NCBI GenBank assembly: GCA_964035575.1
Contig: OZ037919.1
Span: 434,001-498,000, forward strand
Source: Rhynchopus sp. YZ270_cl-10
Lineage: Eukaryota; Euglenozoa; Diplonemea; Diplonemida; Diplonemidae
Length of the DNA stretch: 64,000 nucleotides
Direction: 5' to 3'
Shown: positions 37,961 to 49,297 of the stretch, one piece after another
How positions within the stretch are numbered: the first letter of the stretch is position 1
Layout: every line of letters starts with the position of its first letter
The notes under the pieces: generated by a model
Database searches by the model: none
Told to the model about the DNA's origin: nothing
What the model saw: the letters and a program-made list of their open reading frames with translations, nothing else
Program-made: the position numbers and the translations under genes

Positions 37961-38591
37961 CTCACACTTGGCGGTCATGTGCCACTGCGTGGGTCTGGGA
38001 ATTTGGGTACCTGGGTACAGGATATTTGTTGTGGAAGACATCAACCACCATGCATTGAGGAGGGTAAGACAGTGTTCGCAGTTTCTACCTGATAGCATTA
38101 CAACATTTAACTTCTCCACGGGGGTCTTGGGCCGTTCACTCGGTTCTACCTTGACTACCGGAAGATATTCTTGAGGCCTTTTTGGTCTCTAGAATATCCG
38201 GTCTTCCCGAACGGAGGCACACTTTGTGTGTTACTACGACCTGGCAATTTCCAGCAGTAGGTTAAGTAATCTTTCTTGTAAATTGTTGGATCATTATCTC
38301 CTCAGTGCATGAATGCCCCACGTGACTGGACACTTTTGTGTTTGTCATGTGGAGCTGTGGTTGCTCTTTCACGACTTTTTTCCTGTTCCTGGGGACCTGT
38401 TCCTGGACCTGGACCTGGGTACCTGGGTACCTGGGTACCTGGGTACCTGGGTACCTGGGTACTGGGTACCCAGTACCCAGTACCCAAAAATAATTTAGGA
38501 TAATACCCAAAATAATTTAGGATAATACCCAAATAATTTAGGATAATACCCACTGGGTATTATCCTAAATGGGTACTAGAAACTTGGGTAC

Positions 38592-40204
38592 TAGCCTAAT
38601 TACCCCTTTTTTTTTTAAAGGTGACTGAGCAGAAGAGGCTGTTCATCTTATACCAACTTTTATTTTTTTTAAAAGTTAACGTGTGTGCCCGAGGTCTGAG
38701 TGCGGCGCAGAAATTTTAGTTTAGAGCTGTGTGTTTTTTGTGCCATATGAGGCCTTTGCAGCTTTAACGATTTTGTTTATTTGCTCTCTTGGGGTTCGAT
38801 TACCTGCGGAGAACCAGTGCCCTTTTGCGTCCGCCGATGAACGGTGAGGCGTTTTGCACTTTCAACTTCTCTTTGATTTTTGAAGACCAAAAAAAAATAT
38901 GAAAAAAATGGACATAGAGAACAGTACAGTTCGACAATCTCATTTCAACGACGTTCAAGCAAGGGGGGGGTTCGAAATATTATTTTATCTTTGCTGCATA
39001 AAAAGGGTGACAGCGAAGGAGCCCCTCAAAAGGGGTCTGCGTGTTGGCATTGTTTGAAAAAAAAGTATATTTTAAAAAGGAAAGTGGATATTGCACAAAG
39101 ACGTAATCGTGCACTGTTTCAGATTTTCGAAAAAAAAAAAAAAATCAGGATAAAAAAGTAAATGATAACCAAACACGCACGATTCCTGAAATTATTAAAA
39201 AAAAAACCAAAACAAAACAAAAAACTGTATGGTAATGTAAAAAACGCATCCTCGGGTGTCCACACTATTACAGAGCCGAGTTTTTTTTCCAAAAAAAGCA
39301 AAAAGAATAATAATATCACCTCAGATACCCACCCAGGTGGGTAGCTGAGGTGATTGTCGATACAACAACAAAAAAAAAAAAAATTAAAACCAAATATTTT
39401 CGTCTCTCCAATGATGACGTATTTTTTTGTGTGCAAAAATTGAAACCAAGAAAAAGGGAAGGGGAACGTGTGGGTGACCGTTCAATCTCTTACAAGTTTC
39501 TCCTCCTTTTTTGTCAATAGTATTTTTCGACTGCAACCGATTGGGGGACAAAAAGTGTTCCACAAATAGGAAATGGTTGCATCACTAAACGTTTCCCCCC
39601 CCTCCCAAATAAAATATTTTCAATTATTTTTTTTGGCAATGTCCCATTTGGGTCAAGCCTGTAGTGAGTGGCGCGTAATCACCACAACTGCCACCTCTCC
39701 TTGCCCAAGCATACAAAAATATATTAAAAAAATTGGTTCCGGAATGCAACATTTTTCCGGAAAAGTTCAAAAATTAGGTTAACACCCTGAATAATGCGTC
39801 CAACCCTTTTTGTTTTTTTTGTTTTTTGTTGTTTTTTGTTGTTTATTTTATTCTCCCAGTTCCTCCAGGCTAAGATATCGTATGCACGATGCTTATTACC
39901 TGAGAGAGAAAAATGGGGGGAAAAAATTACAATTAAATCTCCTTTCTCTCTCTCTCTCTCTATTTCCGCCTCTTACTGAACGTTCCAAAATATTTTTTGA
40001 ACGAATTGATAAAAAAAAGGGGGATATTTTTTTTTTTTAAATCTCTTCCCCATAATCTGCATCGTTACTTCCCCTTCCCTTTTCCCTTCCCTTTCCCTTT
40101 ACTCCACCAATTCAGGGGTTGCGGGAAAAAAAGAGGACACACATTCTTGCGGTAGAGAGGTCCGCAGAAGAAGCACAACCCCCGACCCCCCCGGCACCAA
40201 AAAA
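38592..40204. other. Gene-free interval with hairpin repeats
   Basis: Family B at 38619-38655 (GGTGACTGAGCAGAAGAGGC), family D at 38812-38870 (CAGTGCCC...GGTGAGGCGTTTTGCACTTT) and family H at 39243-39290. An inverted CCTCAGATACCCACC/GGTGGGTAGCTGAGG hairpin lies at about 39319-39352, and the rest is A/T tracts. A C/T tract ending in TTCAG (40115) precedes the next gene. Confidence 0.6.
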
Positions 40205-43200
40205 ATGGACAAGCTGGAAAAACTGCTCCTCGTGAGCCCCAACCTGGAGGAGGTGATTCTGAACAATGAAAGCATCGACGACCTTCTCCCGCTGGTTCCG
40301 CTGCTCTCGCGGATGGGGAACCTTAAGGTCTTGAAGCTCGCGAACAACAACATCCAGAAGCTCCCTGAAGACCTCAGCGCGCTGCGTAGCCTGGAATACC
40401 TGGACATCTCCCACAACCCTATTCCTGGTTTGTCTGCGGTCATCCGAGGACTCTTTTCTTTGAACTCTCTGAAACACCTTTACGTGGATCTGCCTTGGGA
40501 GACTGACGAAGATGAGATCATTGTCAGCCTTACTTCCTTGGAGAGCTTCAACGGTACGACCCTTACTGACAATGCCGAAGACGAGCTACCTGATATGGAC
40601 GACAGAGCAGACAGTCCCATGAGAGGCGCGCCTCAGGCCCAGCCTGCGGTGACTGCGGCACCACCGTATCGAGCGCCTGCATGGGCGGCAAGCACCTCCC
40701 CTGCAATGCTCCCCACCCAAGCAGCAACCCCGCCCCCCGCAGCGAGCGCACTCCCCGGAACAGCGCCAGGCGCCTCCCACCTCCCCTCCCTCCGCTCACG
40801 CTACAACGCAGGCGCCAGTACCGCATCGGTCTCACGCTCGGCAGAGGACTACCAGCCGAAGGTGACCTGGGATGTGCCAGACATGGACATGATTCAGAGG
40901 CTCTACCGTGCGGCCAACTCTGTGTCGGGGCGTGTCGCGAGCAAGGTCGAGTTTGAGGATTACAGCAAGAATATGATTGCGCACCTCCACACCCTGCTCT
41001 CAGGGGAGGAGGACCCATACCGGAAGGAGTCTGAGATTTTGAAGTGCAAGAAAATGTATGTGGGTTTCAAGAGAAAAAAAAATGGTCAGAAATAAAAAAA
41101 ACAAACAAAACACCAACAGCATGTTCGAATACTGTTTCGAGGAGATCAGCCGAAGCTCGTACCGGTTTGACTCGAACCTCAGCACCGTGCTCACCACGCT
41201 CCAAGAAACGTATGTAATTTTTTTTTTTTAGGATGACGTGCTACAGTTCTGCCACACACCCTACACAGATACTCGAACCTCTTGACAAACTACGACAACC
41301 TGGTGCGCTCGATCCAGCGGCACAAAGACACGAAGCTTGAGGTGATGCGTACAGACATGCAGCACGCTATTCAGGTACGTTGCTCTCCTTTGCTCCCCTT
41401 TTCATACAAGTCAAATTTTGTTCAAATCAACCATTTGTTCTGTCTACAGGAGATCGAGCAGTTGATGCACCAGATGGACGGACGTGAAGCACAACCTGGC
41501 AGAGGTGAGGCAGACCCACAGCTCATGAACGAGATCGGCTGGCTCAGAAGCGAGAACGAGAAGCTGCAGGCACGTCTCAAGCAGTACGAGGTGGGACGCC
41601 AGAAGATGACCTCACAGCTGGACGACGAGCAGTCGTGGGGGGGCAAGAACCAGAGCAAGGGACCCAGCGTGGGACGGTCGCTCTCCCTCCGGCAGCTGAA
41701 GGAGATCATCGAGGACCTTTACGCATCGAAGTCTAAGTTTGACATCAAATGCCTGGAGACACACCTTCCCAGGGAGACAATGGAGCAGCACCTCTACACG
41801 TACCTCAACCAGAAGTACGGACTAAAGAACCTTATCCTCGACTGGGCGCAGGCGATCATCAATGGCGTGAGGAAGTACAGTGCTGAGGTATTTCTCTTGT
41901 TTAAGCACAGAGAGGCTTAGGGTCATCTTATAAACTTTTCTTTTGTTTTGTTTTGCCCATTAGAACTTCCTCTTTTAGCCCCGCCGACGTCCATTTTTCT
42001 TGGAGCTTCCAGGACTGTGCTCTATTGTCCTAAAGGAATGGGAAAAAAATGGTGGGAAAAAAAAAACAGTGAAGACCCCAAACGGATTATCAAATACAAA
42101 CAACCCACCCCCTACCCCTGCAGGACAATGACGTTGCGGTCTTTGGGAAGATTCTCCGGAACGAGATTGACGAGGAGTTCCGATTTGTGCAGAGACAGCT
42201 GAAGGAGACCGTGCACGAGCTCTTACGGTATGTTTCCATTACCCCCACTCCCCCTTACGCGCCACATCCACCTGATCTACGACATCAGTTGCGATCAAGG
42301 TAGCGAAATCATAAGGCCTAGGTTCATCTAAGCTCTGCACACCTTCACACCCTGCCCAACCACACACTACACACAATAAGTAATGGCGGCAGCATTGTGA
42401 TGTGTTTTTGCGTATTCCAATGGGCTCCCGTCAACAATACTGCCACCATTAACAATAAGGGCCACATTCTGCGCAATAATTGCCCTCACCAGACATCAAT
42501 CCCACACACCACACAACAGAGTATACCTGAAGGGGAAGCTCCCGATGAAGGGTGACGAGGAGATCCTCAGCCTTGTCCAGAAGCGCACTGCAGGATACGT
42601 CCAGGAGGTATGCGGGAGATTCTTTTTTAAAACGGAGATTGTCTACAAAACCACAACACGAAACAACTAACAGGAGGAGTGGGTCGATATCGTGAAATAC
42701 ATGTACAACGCCGAGGACTCTGTGTCGATCATCATGCGTGTACGTGAGGTCATCAAGGAGAAGAACCCCCCACGCAGACGTGGTGGGAGAAAGTATGTCA
42801 AAACCTCCGTTCATGTAAACCCAGGGGTTAAGTTAGGGCGGGTTTCTGGGTTTTCAAAACCCGGTTTCCGGGTTATCAGGTTTTTCAAAAAAAAAAAAAA
42901 AGAATGGAATCCATACAAGTATAACGGCCGTCACGACGGGAAAAAAATTTTTTTGTCGGGGAGGTCACGGCCGTGAAGAAAATCTGAAAAATTTAACGGC
43001 CGTGAAATTTTGCATTGATCACGGCCGTGAAATATTTCCACGCTTTTTGCTTGTTTTTTCTTTTTCGTTCGTAGACAGGGTTTACGGGTTTGCCAACCCC
43101 CTTTCCCATCCCTCCCAAGTCATTCTTGGGGGGGTAAAAGCAACATAAAAAATGCAAAAAAAATCGGCCCCACTGCGATCGGGAAGCTGACCACACGAAT

Positions 43201-45819
43201 GAGCACTTATGGTGGTCCTGCCCTGCCTGCGATGCTATACGCTCAGATCCTAGTTTCCACTTCGTCACAACTGCTGACAGGTCGCCGTGGCCTACTGTGT
43301 GTCGAACTGTGGAGTTATCCCTACTGCCCTGATTGACAGTATTGATGCTACCTCCAGCGTCTGATGGGGAGCATCCTCATACACCGGTTGTCTCTGAACA
43401 ACAGCCTCCGTATCAACAATCTGCCACTCACGCCTGGAGAACAGCTCAGCTGCAACCTTTGTTCCGCCCCACTATGACTTCGACCGGATTCCACTCTCAC
43501 AGGAAATGGACTTATCCAAACCATCACCTGTGTGCCCTGCGCTCCTGGCTCTCCTCACTGCGCTGGTCTCCCGCTGCCCGCCCACGTTTTCACCCTACTG
43601 TGAATTGTAGTTGGAGCGTGTGGCATTTCTGAGCACTTGTACGTGCTCCCGGTTCTTCAGAGTAGCATATTTCTCGTGTTTCAGCACTTGTAACCGGTTC
43701 TTGAGCAAAGTACTCTTCTCATATTTGATGGGCTTTCCGTTGTGGAGCACACATCAATACTGTGAGACGAACCTCATCTGTGTTGAACCATTTGCGGTGT
43801 TCTTCAGCTTCCAGTGCAAAATCTTCCGACAGAATCAGCACACCATTGAACAACTATCCTTCGTCTTTTTTGTCGGAAAATAGACCGCATCACGTTTTGC
43901 ACACCTCTGGATCTTCTTCGCTACGTTGGCGAGATACGCGCAGAGGGAGGGGTCCACCCTTTTGCTCCCGTGAACTTGTACTGTTTGCCCGATGTTTTCT
44001 TTGGCACAAGAGTGATTGAACGGGGTTGAATTGAACGGGGTTGAGTGAGTCCACACGCATCCTTCTCGGGCAAAGAGTAATAAGAGGTTATGAGACGCTT
44101 GGGACGCTGCGAATTCAGTATGCAGAACTGGAAGGCAGTGTTGAAACCAGAAGATTACAGATGGTACTGTGTACTGTGTACTGTGTACTGTGTACTGTGT
44201 ACTGTGTACTGTGTACTGTGTACTGTGTACTGTGTACTGTGTACTGTGTACTGTGTACTGTGTACTGTGTACTGTGTACTGTGTACTGTGTACTGTGTAC
44301 TGTGTACTGTGTACTGTGTACTGTGTACTGTGTACTGTGTACTGTGTACTGTGTACTGTGTACTGTGTACTGTGTACTGTGTACTGTGTACTGTGTACTG
44401 TGTACTGTGTACTGTGTACTGTGTACTGTGTACTGTGTACTGTGTACTGTGTACTGTGTACTGTGTACTGTGTACTGTGTACTGTGTACTGTGTACTGTG
44501 TACTGTGTACTGTGTACTGTGTACTGCGTGTTCCTTCAAAGACCTGTACAAAAATTTCACGGCCGTTGTTTTTTTTTAACGGCCGTGAAATTTTTGTACA
44601 TAAGAAAGGCGCTTTTTTTTCACGGCCGTTTTTTTTTATTTTTCACGGCAACGACGGCAGTGGGTCGAGCATTTTTTTTTCATTTCCGTGACGTCCGTTT
44701 TACTTGTATGGGAATCTGAAAAAAAAAAAAAAAAATCCAAATTTTTGGGTGGTGTAGGCTGGGAAGGTAGGGTAGGGGTGGGGGCGGAGCCCCCTCCCAC
44801 CCCACCCTCTAAGAAAAAGTATCCTCCCGACCCAAACAAACCCCCCGTCAGAACTGGGAATTATTCATATGAAGAGGCAGGACGCGGGAACTGAGGTCGG
44901 GGGTACACCAGTCCTGTTCTTCAAATTTATGCTCCAAAATTGTTAGGACAAATCCAAAAATCCCCAGGCCCCCCCCACTTTTTGGTGGGATTTTTGAACT
45001 TTGCCCAAAAATTGCGAAAAAAATTTTTTGCTCGCTACGCGAGCGGAGGTGCACCTTAAAAAATTTCCCGCTCGCTGCGCTCGCGGAGGGAATGGGTTAT
45101 TTTTCGCAAAATCCAGAAAAACCGAAAAAAACCCAGAAAACCCGACTCAGCGAGAAAAAAAAAAAGCTAACTTAACCCCTGTTTAGTAAACCACAAAAAA
45201 AAAAAAAAAAATGCATGGTTGGGGGGGGTACACCCACCGACCTCGGACATTGTACCAAGGTACACTGTTTACGAGAGGGATTTTTTTGGATTTCAAATCA
45301 ATGTTTTTCCCATTCTCCCTCTATCTCTTATTTTTTTTTTTTGCACCCTCTCTTTGCATTCTTTTTGTTAAGAAAATAGTGCATATGAAAGGATTCTCCC
45401 TCTATCCTGTCTCTCTTTTCTCTTTGAATGTTATAGAGTTAAACTTATCTTTTATCTTCTCTTCTCTCAGCCGCACCGAATCTGCACCGCGTGAGACGAA
45501 CAGCATGCTGTACCATGACTTCCTGAAGGTGCTGCTGGACTTCCAGCTGCAGGGCCACGAACGCTTCCTTGGGAAGTTCGTACGCCTCTTCAGGCAGTAC
45601 GACGCAGACAAGAACGGCATCCTCAATGAGGCTGAGTTCGTGCAGCTCCTCCGTGCAATCGACCCTGCCAAGACCGACCACGAGGTGAACGCACTCCTCG
45701 ACCTCATCGACCCGCACGACAACCAGCTCATCAACTTCTCCGAGTGCGTCACCTTCCTCTCCTCTGAACTCGTCAAAATGATGTCAGAGATGAAACAGCA
45801 GCAGCAGACTGTTGAATAG
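40205..45819 (+). CDS. LRR / coiled-coil / EF-hand protein, eight exons
   Basis: Exons 40205-41055, 41120-41209, 41269-41374, 41450-41887, 42124-42227, 42520-42607, 42674-42792 and 45471-45819 join in frame to 714 aa. All introns are GT-AG. Residues 1-135 are SDS22-like leucine-rich repeats (LKVLKLANNNIQKLPEDLSA, LEYLDISHNPI). A Pro/Ala-rich linker and a coiled coil (EIGWLRSENEKLQARLKQYE) follow. A strongly conserved-looking block comes next: LRQLKEIIEDLYASKSKFDI, LPRETMEQHLYTYLNQKYGL, NDVAVFGKILRNEIDEEFRF. The C-terminus has an EF-hand (DADKNGILNEAEF) and a degenerate second one (DPHDNQLINFSEC). This layout is typical of axonemal or basal-body scaffold proteins; I cannot name it. The start could lie further upstream, since the frame stays open back to TTCAG at 40115. 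Intron 7 (2678 bp) hosts a transposon and family A; intron 4 hosts family B. Confidence 0.85.
41902..41940 (+). repeat. Family B hairpin inside intron 4 of the LRR/EF-hand gene
   Basis: TTTAAGCACAGAGAGGCTTA then GGGTCATCTTATAAAC, starting 14 bp after the GTATTT donor. The acceptor in use appears to be CTGCAG at 42118-42123, further downstream. Confidence 0.75.
42911..44711 (-). mobile_element. TIR DNA transposon (element 3) in intron 7, antisense
   Basis: Ends CCATACAAGTATAACGGCCG and, in reverse complement, CCATACAAGTAAAACGGACG are inverted repeats. The subterminal CACGGCCGTGAAATTTT units are repeated at both sides. A GGAATC duplication sits at the edges (about 42906-42911 and 44711-44716), giving a 6-bp target duplication or part of one. 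A (GTACTGT)n array lies inside the right end. The core (43180-44160) has minus-strand frames such as HHKCSFVWSASRSQWG and NIGQTVQVHGSKRVD, interrupted by stops. The family is not identified. Confidence 0.7.
44163..44526 (+). repeat. (GTACTGT)n heptamer minisatellite, about 52 units
   Basis: About 364 bp, essentially perfect. It is placed between the decayed core and the right TIR of element 3, the mirror of the array position in element 1. It differs from element 1's unit by one base. Confidence 0.97.
45208..45310 (+). repeat. Family A repeat near the 3' end of intron 7
   Basis: TGCATGGTTGGGGGGGGTAC, GGACATTGTACCAAGGTACA, CTGTTTACGAGAGGG and GGATTTCAAATCAATG plus T-runs. It lies 160 bp before the TTCTCTCAG acceptor of exon 8. 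Confidence 0.8.
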
Positions 45820-46417
45820 TAGAAGGAAATTTGAAGCATCCATTTTTTTGGTTGTTGACGCAAAAAAAAGTGATTTGTGTGATTTGTGTGATCTCTGTGT
45901 GTGTGTCCTTCCCCATTGTAAAGTTAGAGGTAAAAAAAAAAGGATAATTGTTTTTGATTGTATCTGACTGTGTTCAAAAAAAAGGCTTCCAATGCCTCAT
46001 ATCCCATCTCCCCTTTTTTTTTTGGTTTTCCAGTTTTAAGCAAAGGGGTAACGCGTGTAGTAGCGTATTTCCCTGAAGTTTGTCGTTATTTTTTCTCTCT
46101 TTTCTTTTTAGTCCGCATTTTGTAATTAAAAAAATGAAGGGGGATTAGGGTGGTGATGTGTTATGACAACATATGGGTGATGGTTCCTATAAACTAGGAT
46201 ACTTCCCAGAGTATGTACAGATGGTGTACCTCTTTGGCGAGAGGTGGTATGTAATCTTTCAGAATGACACCTCCTCCTCCTCCCCATTTTGTTGACATTC
46301 TTTTTTATTTTTGAGTTAAGATTTCTCCCCCCTTTTGGGAAGGTGTCGATCCTTTTGAGTCCACAGAGCTCAGTCATCCTTTTTTTTTTTTGATGCTGTG
46401 CGATAACGAATATGATA

Positions 46418-46462
46418 AGGTGACTAAGCACGAGAGGCTTAGGTTCATCTTATAAACTTTTC
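46418..46462 (+). repeat. Family B hairpin repeat, consensus-like
   Basis: AAGGTGACTAAGCACGAGAG then GCTTAGGTTCATCTTATAAA and CTTTTC. The interval 45820-46953 otherwise has no gene. Confidence 0.85.
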
Positions 46463-46953
46463 TTTTTTTTTAAACCACCCTTTCCCTTGTTCCTTAAAAT
46501 TGTTCCTTCTCCATAACTCCTTCCCACACCCTCCCTCTACCCCCGCTCCCACCATAGATCACTCAACCCCGCTTTCTATTAAAACGAAAGTGTGGTGTCC
46601 CCACTGGTACATTGATGTTTGCATATTTGCAAGCAAGTTTTTTTTCGTATCAAACAGAAGAAGAAGAAAAAAATTTTTGAACCCTCTCTCACCTTTAGTT
46701 TTTTTTTGTGCTTTCATCCGGATGGCGTGACATGCATCAAAATAAACTTTTATTTTTGTCTCCCTTTTCCCCTCATTAGATTCGATTTCCAAAAAAAAGA
46801 CAAAAAAAAGGACAGTGTGTTTATAGCTGCTCATGAACAGATTAAAAGAAGCGCCCTCTTTTCTCTAAACCAGGCTCGAAGGAAGGATGGGAAAGATATT
46901 ACATTATGCAGACCACACAGTAGAAGAAGAGGGAGAGAGAGCACACTATACGT

Positions 46954-47154
46954 TACCGTATTCGTACAAAAATTATCGACTGTAAAACAGGTCGAACTTC
47001 CAGAAAAAAAAAATCCTGAAAAGGTCGAACATTATTACGGTTGATGATTTGTATGTGTAGTGGTTAAACAAAATTTACGCCTAAACTAAAGGCGGAATTG
47101 AAATCGATGACGGAAATTACTTTAGGCGGAACTTTGTTTAACCACTGTACGGTA
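46954..47154. mobile_element. CCGTATTCGTAC MITE, copy 2, split by a nested MITE
   Basis: Left TACCGTATTCGTACAAAAAT and the internal AGGTCGAACATTATTACGG match 25975-26092 (opposite internal orientation). The right terminus is interrupted by the element at 47060-47147, leaving CGGTA on the far side. Confidence 0.75.
47060..47147. mobile_element. Nested MITE with GTGGTTAAACAAA ends
   Basis: GTGGTTAAACAAAATTTACG at the left faces CGGAACTTTGTTTAACCACTG at the right. TA flanks both sides (47058-59 and 47148-49). It lies within the MITE at 46954-47154, so it inserted later. Confidence 0.8.
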
Positions 47155-47620
47155 TCTATTCTCTCCTACTACCTTTCTGAATTTGCAAATATTTTCAAAA
47201 AAAAAAGTGAATCACATCCTTTGGGTTTCCATACCTATTCCAACAACCAAGTTTTCAACAAAAAAAGAGCAGAGAGAAAAAAAGAGGGTGATTTGTTCGG
47301 TAAAATTTTGCTGAAAAAATTAAAAAAAGAAAGGGGGTCCTCAGATGTATCACCATACTGTTATCTGTTTTTTTTTTCTCCATTTTCCCACCTTCTCCCC
47401 CACACTCCCCTTCCCCTCCCCACCTGAAGAAAATTAGGCTGAATTAGTAGGGTTTAGCCAAAAACACAATAAAAAATACCTTGGATACAACAAAAACAAC
47501 AAAATAAAAAAATCCCCCAATTAGAACAAGAGATGGCAAGGGAACGGGGGCTGTGTGTGTGGTGGTGAATATTGTCTGAGTCCGCCGGGTGTCCCGGGGG
47601 ATGCATTTTTTGTTTTTTTT

Positions 47621-47703
47621 CAAAGTGACTAAGCACGAGAGGCTTAGGCTCATCTTATAAACTTTTTCTTTTTGTTTTCTTTATTCAAAGAAGACTAAGA
47701 AGA
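47621..47703 (+). promoter_or_regulatory. Family B hairpin, pyrimidine tract and acceptor-like AAAG
   Basis: AAGTGACTAAGCACGAGAGG then CTTAGGCTCATCTTATAAAC, followed by a T-rich tract to TTATTCAAAG (about 47690) and the ATG at 47704. Same arrangement as at 27450-27537. Confidence 0.5.
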
Positions 47704-47730
47704 TGACGGACGCTATCCATACCCCCCCCC
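47704..47730 (+). other. Possible 5' end of a gene interrupted by the hAT insertion
   Basis: The ATG opens MTDAIHTPPP and then enters a C-run where the hAT element starts. Beyond the hAT and a second MITE, an exon-like segment begins after CCCCCATAG at 48977 (EYVTREEYLRMSCMRL, then a Pro/Thr run). The two could be exons of one small gene with an invaded intron, or unrelated. No donor site is visible before the hAT. Confidence 0.25.
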
Positions 47731-48591
47731 CAGTGTTGGCAGAGTACGTGTACGTTGTACTTTTTGTACTTTGTACTTTTGTACTTTTTGACGTACTTTT
47801 TGGCGCCCAAATCCGTACTTTATGACCCTATATTTTACCCTGGGAATTCGACACAAGAAGAAGTCCGTTTTGGCTGACCGCTGTGAAGCTGACCCGCATC
47901 CCCCCTCACTCGTGCCAGTGCGAGGGAACATTCTCCGATATGGGGTTCGTCACTTGTGCACGTCGGCACAATATGGGACCTGTGAACATTCACCGCGCCA
48001 CCTCGCTGTACAAAAAACTGAGGGCGAACAGGGAGGAGTGCTGGTGAGGGAGAATCCGGAGGGGGAGAACGAACCACCGACAAAGCGGAGTAAGAAGACT
48101 GATGACGCGCCCGTAAGCGAGATTGACTTTACTACCATTCTGTGAACCCCATAACCCCATCCCTTTTCCCCCTCCCAACTGTTCGAGGTGTAGTCATCTA
48201 CCCCCTACTGTATCTCGACTTTGTTGGACCACACGTGATCACACGTGACCGACAGGAAACACCATCTCCCATTGCTTCTTGACTCCGAGGCGTCGCTGTT
48301 CGAGAACCAGGTGCCGCTGTCTGTGAACCTGCGAAGCACGCGCACATTCTTGAGAAGCCGTTCATAGCTCTGTGCACCCTCCTATTTGTACTTTTTAATC
48401 ATTTTCCGTACTATACTGCCCTCAAACCTTTTTTTTTGCCCCCACACTGGTACACCAGCTGCACAAACCCGGCCACAAACCCAGATGTACTTTTTGTGTA
48501 TTTTTTGTACTTTTTACGTACTTTTTGTACTATTGTACTATTGTACTTTTTACGTACTTTTTAAAATTGGACACGTACTCTGCCAACACTG
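47731..48591 (+). mobile_element. Short hAT transposon in a poly-C target
   Basis: Ends CAGTGTTGGCAGAGTACGTG and its inverse (...TGCCAACACTG) are canonical hAT-type terminal repeats. Subterminal GTACTTTTTGTAC units face each other at both ends. Runs of C flank both sides, consistent with an 8-bp CCCCCCCC duplication. At 861 bp it is non-autonomous, carrying only the tail of a transposase gene. Confidence 0.85.
47922..48047 (+). pseudogene. hAT transposase C-terminal (dimerisation) fragment
   Basis: The frame reads EGTFSDMGFVTCARRHNMGP, then VNIHRATSLYKKLRANREE and a stop. It matches the E-R-x-FS-x-x-G...R-x-x-(M/L)...L-x-x-N pattern of the hAT C-terminal domain. Nothing of the DDE core or BED finger is visible in the element. 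Confidence 0.65.
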
Positions 48592-48634
48592 CCCCCCCCC
48601 CCCCCCCCTTACCCCCACCCCCATCCACCCCCCA

Positions 48635-48745
48635 CACGACGGTGAAGTAAATGATTTGGCTTGTGGTTTTACTATTGGTTTCACGTTGGTTTACAACAGT
48701 GAAAACCACAAGAGCGCAAATCAAGTTATTTACTTTACCGTCGTG
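48635..48745. mobile_element. MITE with CACGACGG ends
   Basis: CACGACGGTGAAGTAAATGA is mirrored by TTATTTACTTTACCGTCGTG, and GTGGTTTT...CACTGTTG arms lie inside. Related to 26201-26346. It is only about 45 bp from the hAT element. Confidence 0.8.
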
Positions 48746-49212
48746 CATCCAAACGTGCCTTATTGTTTTTATGTCAAAGAGTATATAAACATGGTTCGTA
48801 ACAACAAAAAAGCAAAACAAAACAAAAGCAAACAGAAAAAAATTGTAAACAAAGTACTGAGAAAAAAAGCAAAAAGCAAAAAAAAAAAAGCAAAACACAC
48901 ACTCAAAACCCTCTCACTTTTTTTTTTGCAACTGATTTTTTTCAACGCCACTCACTATACTATACCTCCCCCATAGGAATACGTGACACGCGAAGAATAT
49001 CTTCGCATGTCATGTATGCGACTGCCCCCCCCCACAACCCCCACAACCCCCACAACCCCCTTCATTCAGAGAACGAACACATACACTAACACACACCAAA
49101 TCCTGGTTTCCTTTTTCTTTTTTTTTTTTGTCTCCTCCCCCCTTTTCTCCCCTTTTTCGCATTCCTTTTGTTTACACAAAAGGAAGCGATTTTTTTGGAT
49201 CAACACTTTTTT

Positions 49213-49243
49213 TAGAGCATACGAGAGGCTTAGGTTCATCAGT
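49213..49243 (+). repeat. Family B hairpin, 5'-truncated, upstream of the 49298 gene
   Basis: GCATACGAGAGGCTTAGGTT then CATC, followed by a C/T tract and TTTTCAAG before the ATG at 49298. Confidence 0.65.
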
Positions 49244-49297
49244 TTTCTTTCCCCCCCCCCCCTCTGGTTTTCAAGATAAATCTTCAAAAGATAAAAA

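Larger units (their letters stand above)
36429..38591 (-). mobile_element. Long-TIR DNA transposon (element 1) with GTAC minisatellite
   Basis: Left GTGCCCAAGTTTGTTGTACC and right (reverse complement) GTACCCAAGTTTCTAGTACC begin inverted repeats of about 100 bp, which continue with CATTTAGGATAATACCCAG and repeated TATCCTAAATTATTT units. TA flanks both ends (36427-28 and 38592-93). Just inside the left TIR is a (GGTACTG)n array; a shorter (GTACCTGG)n array lies inside the right TIR. The 37.1-38.1 kb core shows a decayed minus-strand reading frame shared with element 2. TA target sites and long TIRs would fit a Tc1/mariner-like or related superfamily, but the protein is unassigned. Confidence 0.8.

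Noticed and set aside
37186-38130. First read as a structured non-coding RNA conserved between elements 1 and 2
   Set aside because: Translating the minus strand showed shared protein phrases ending at equivalent stop codons, which explains the conservation better.
42993-43268. 91-aa minus frame with HHKC and CSFVW as a zinc-finger gene
   Set aside because: It lies inside the decayed core of element 3, and neighbouring frames are full of stops. Recorded as part of that element only.
44041-44719. Long Cys/Tyr/Val repeat frames (VYCVLCT) and their reverse
   Set aside because: Artefact of the (GTACTGT)n array. The unique ends belong to the decayed transposon core.
45001-45100. GCTCGCTACGCGAGCG / GCTCGCTGCGCTCGCG as a terminator
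   Set aside because: Two short palindromes within intron 7 with no termination context in a eukaryotic gene; probably repeat debris.
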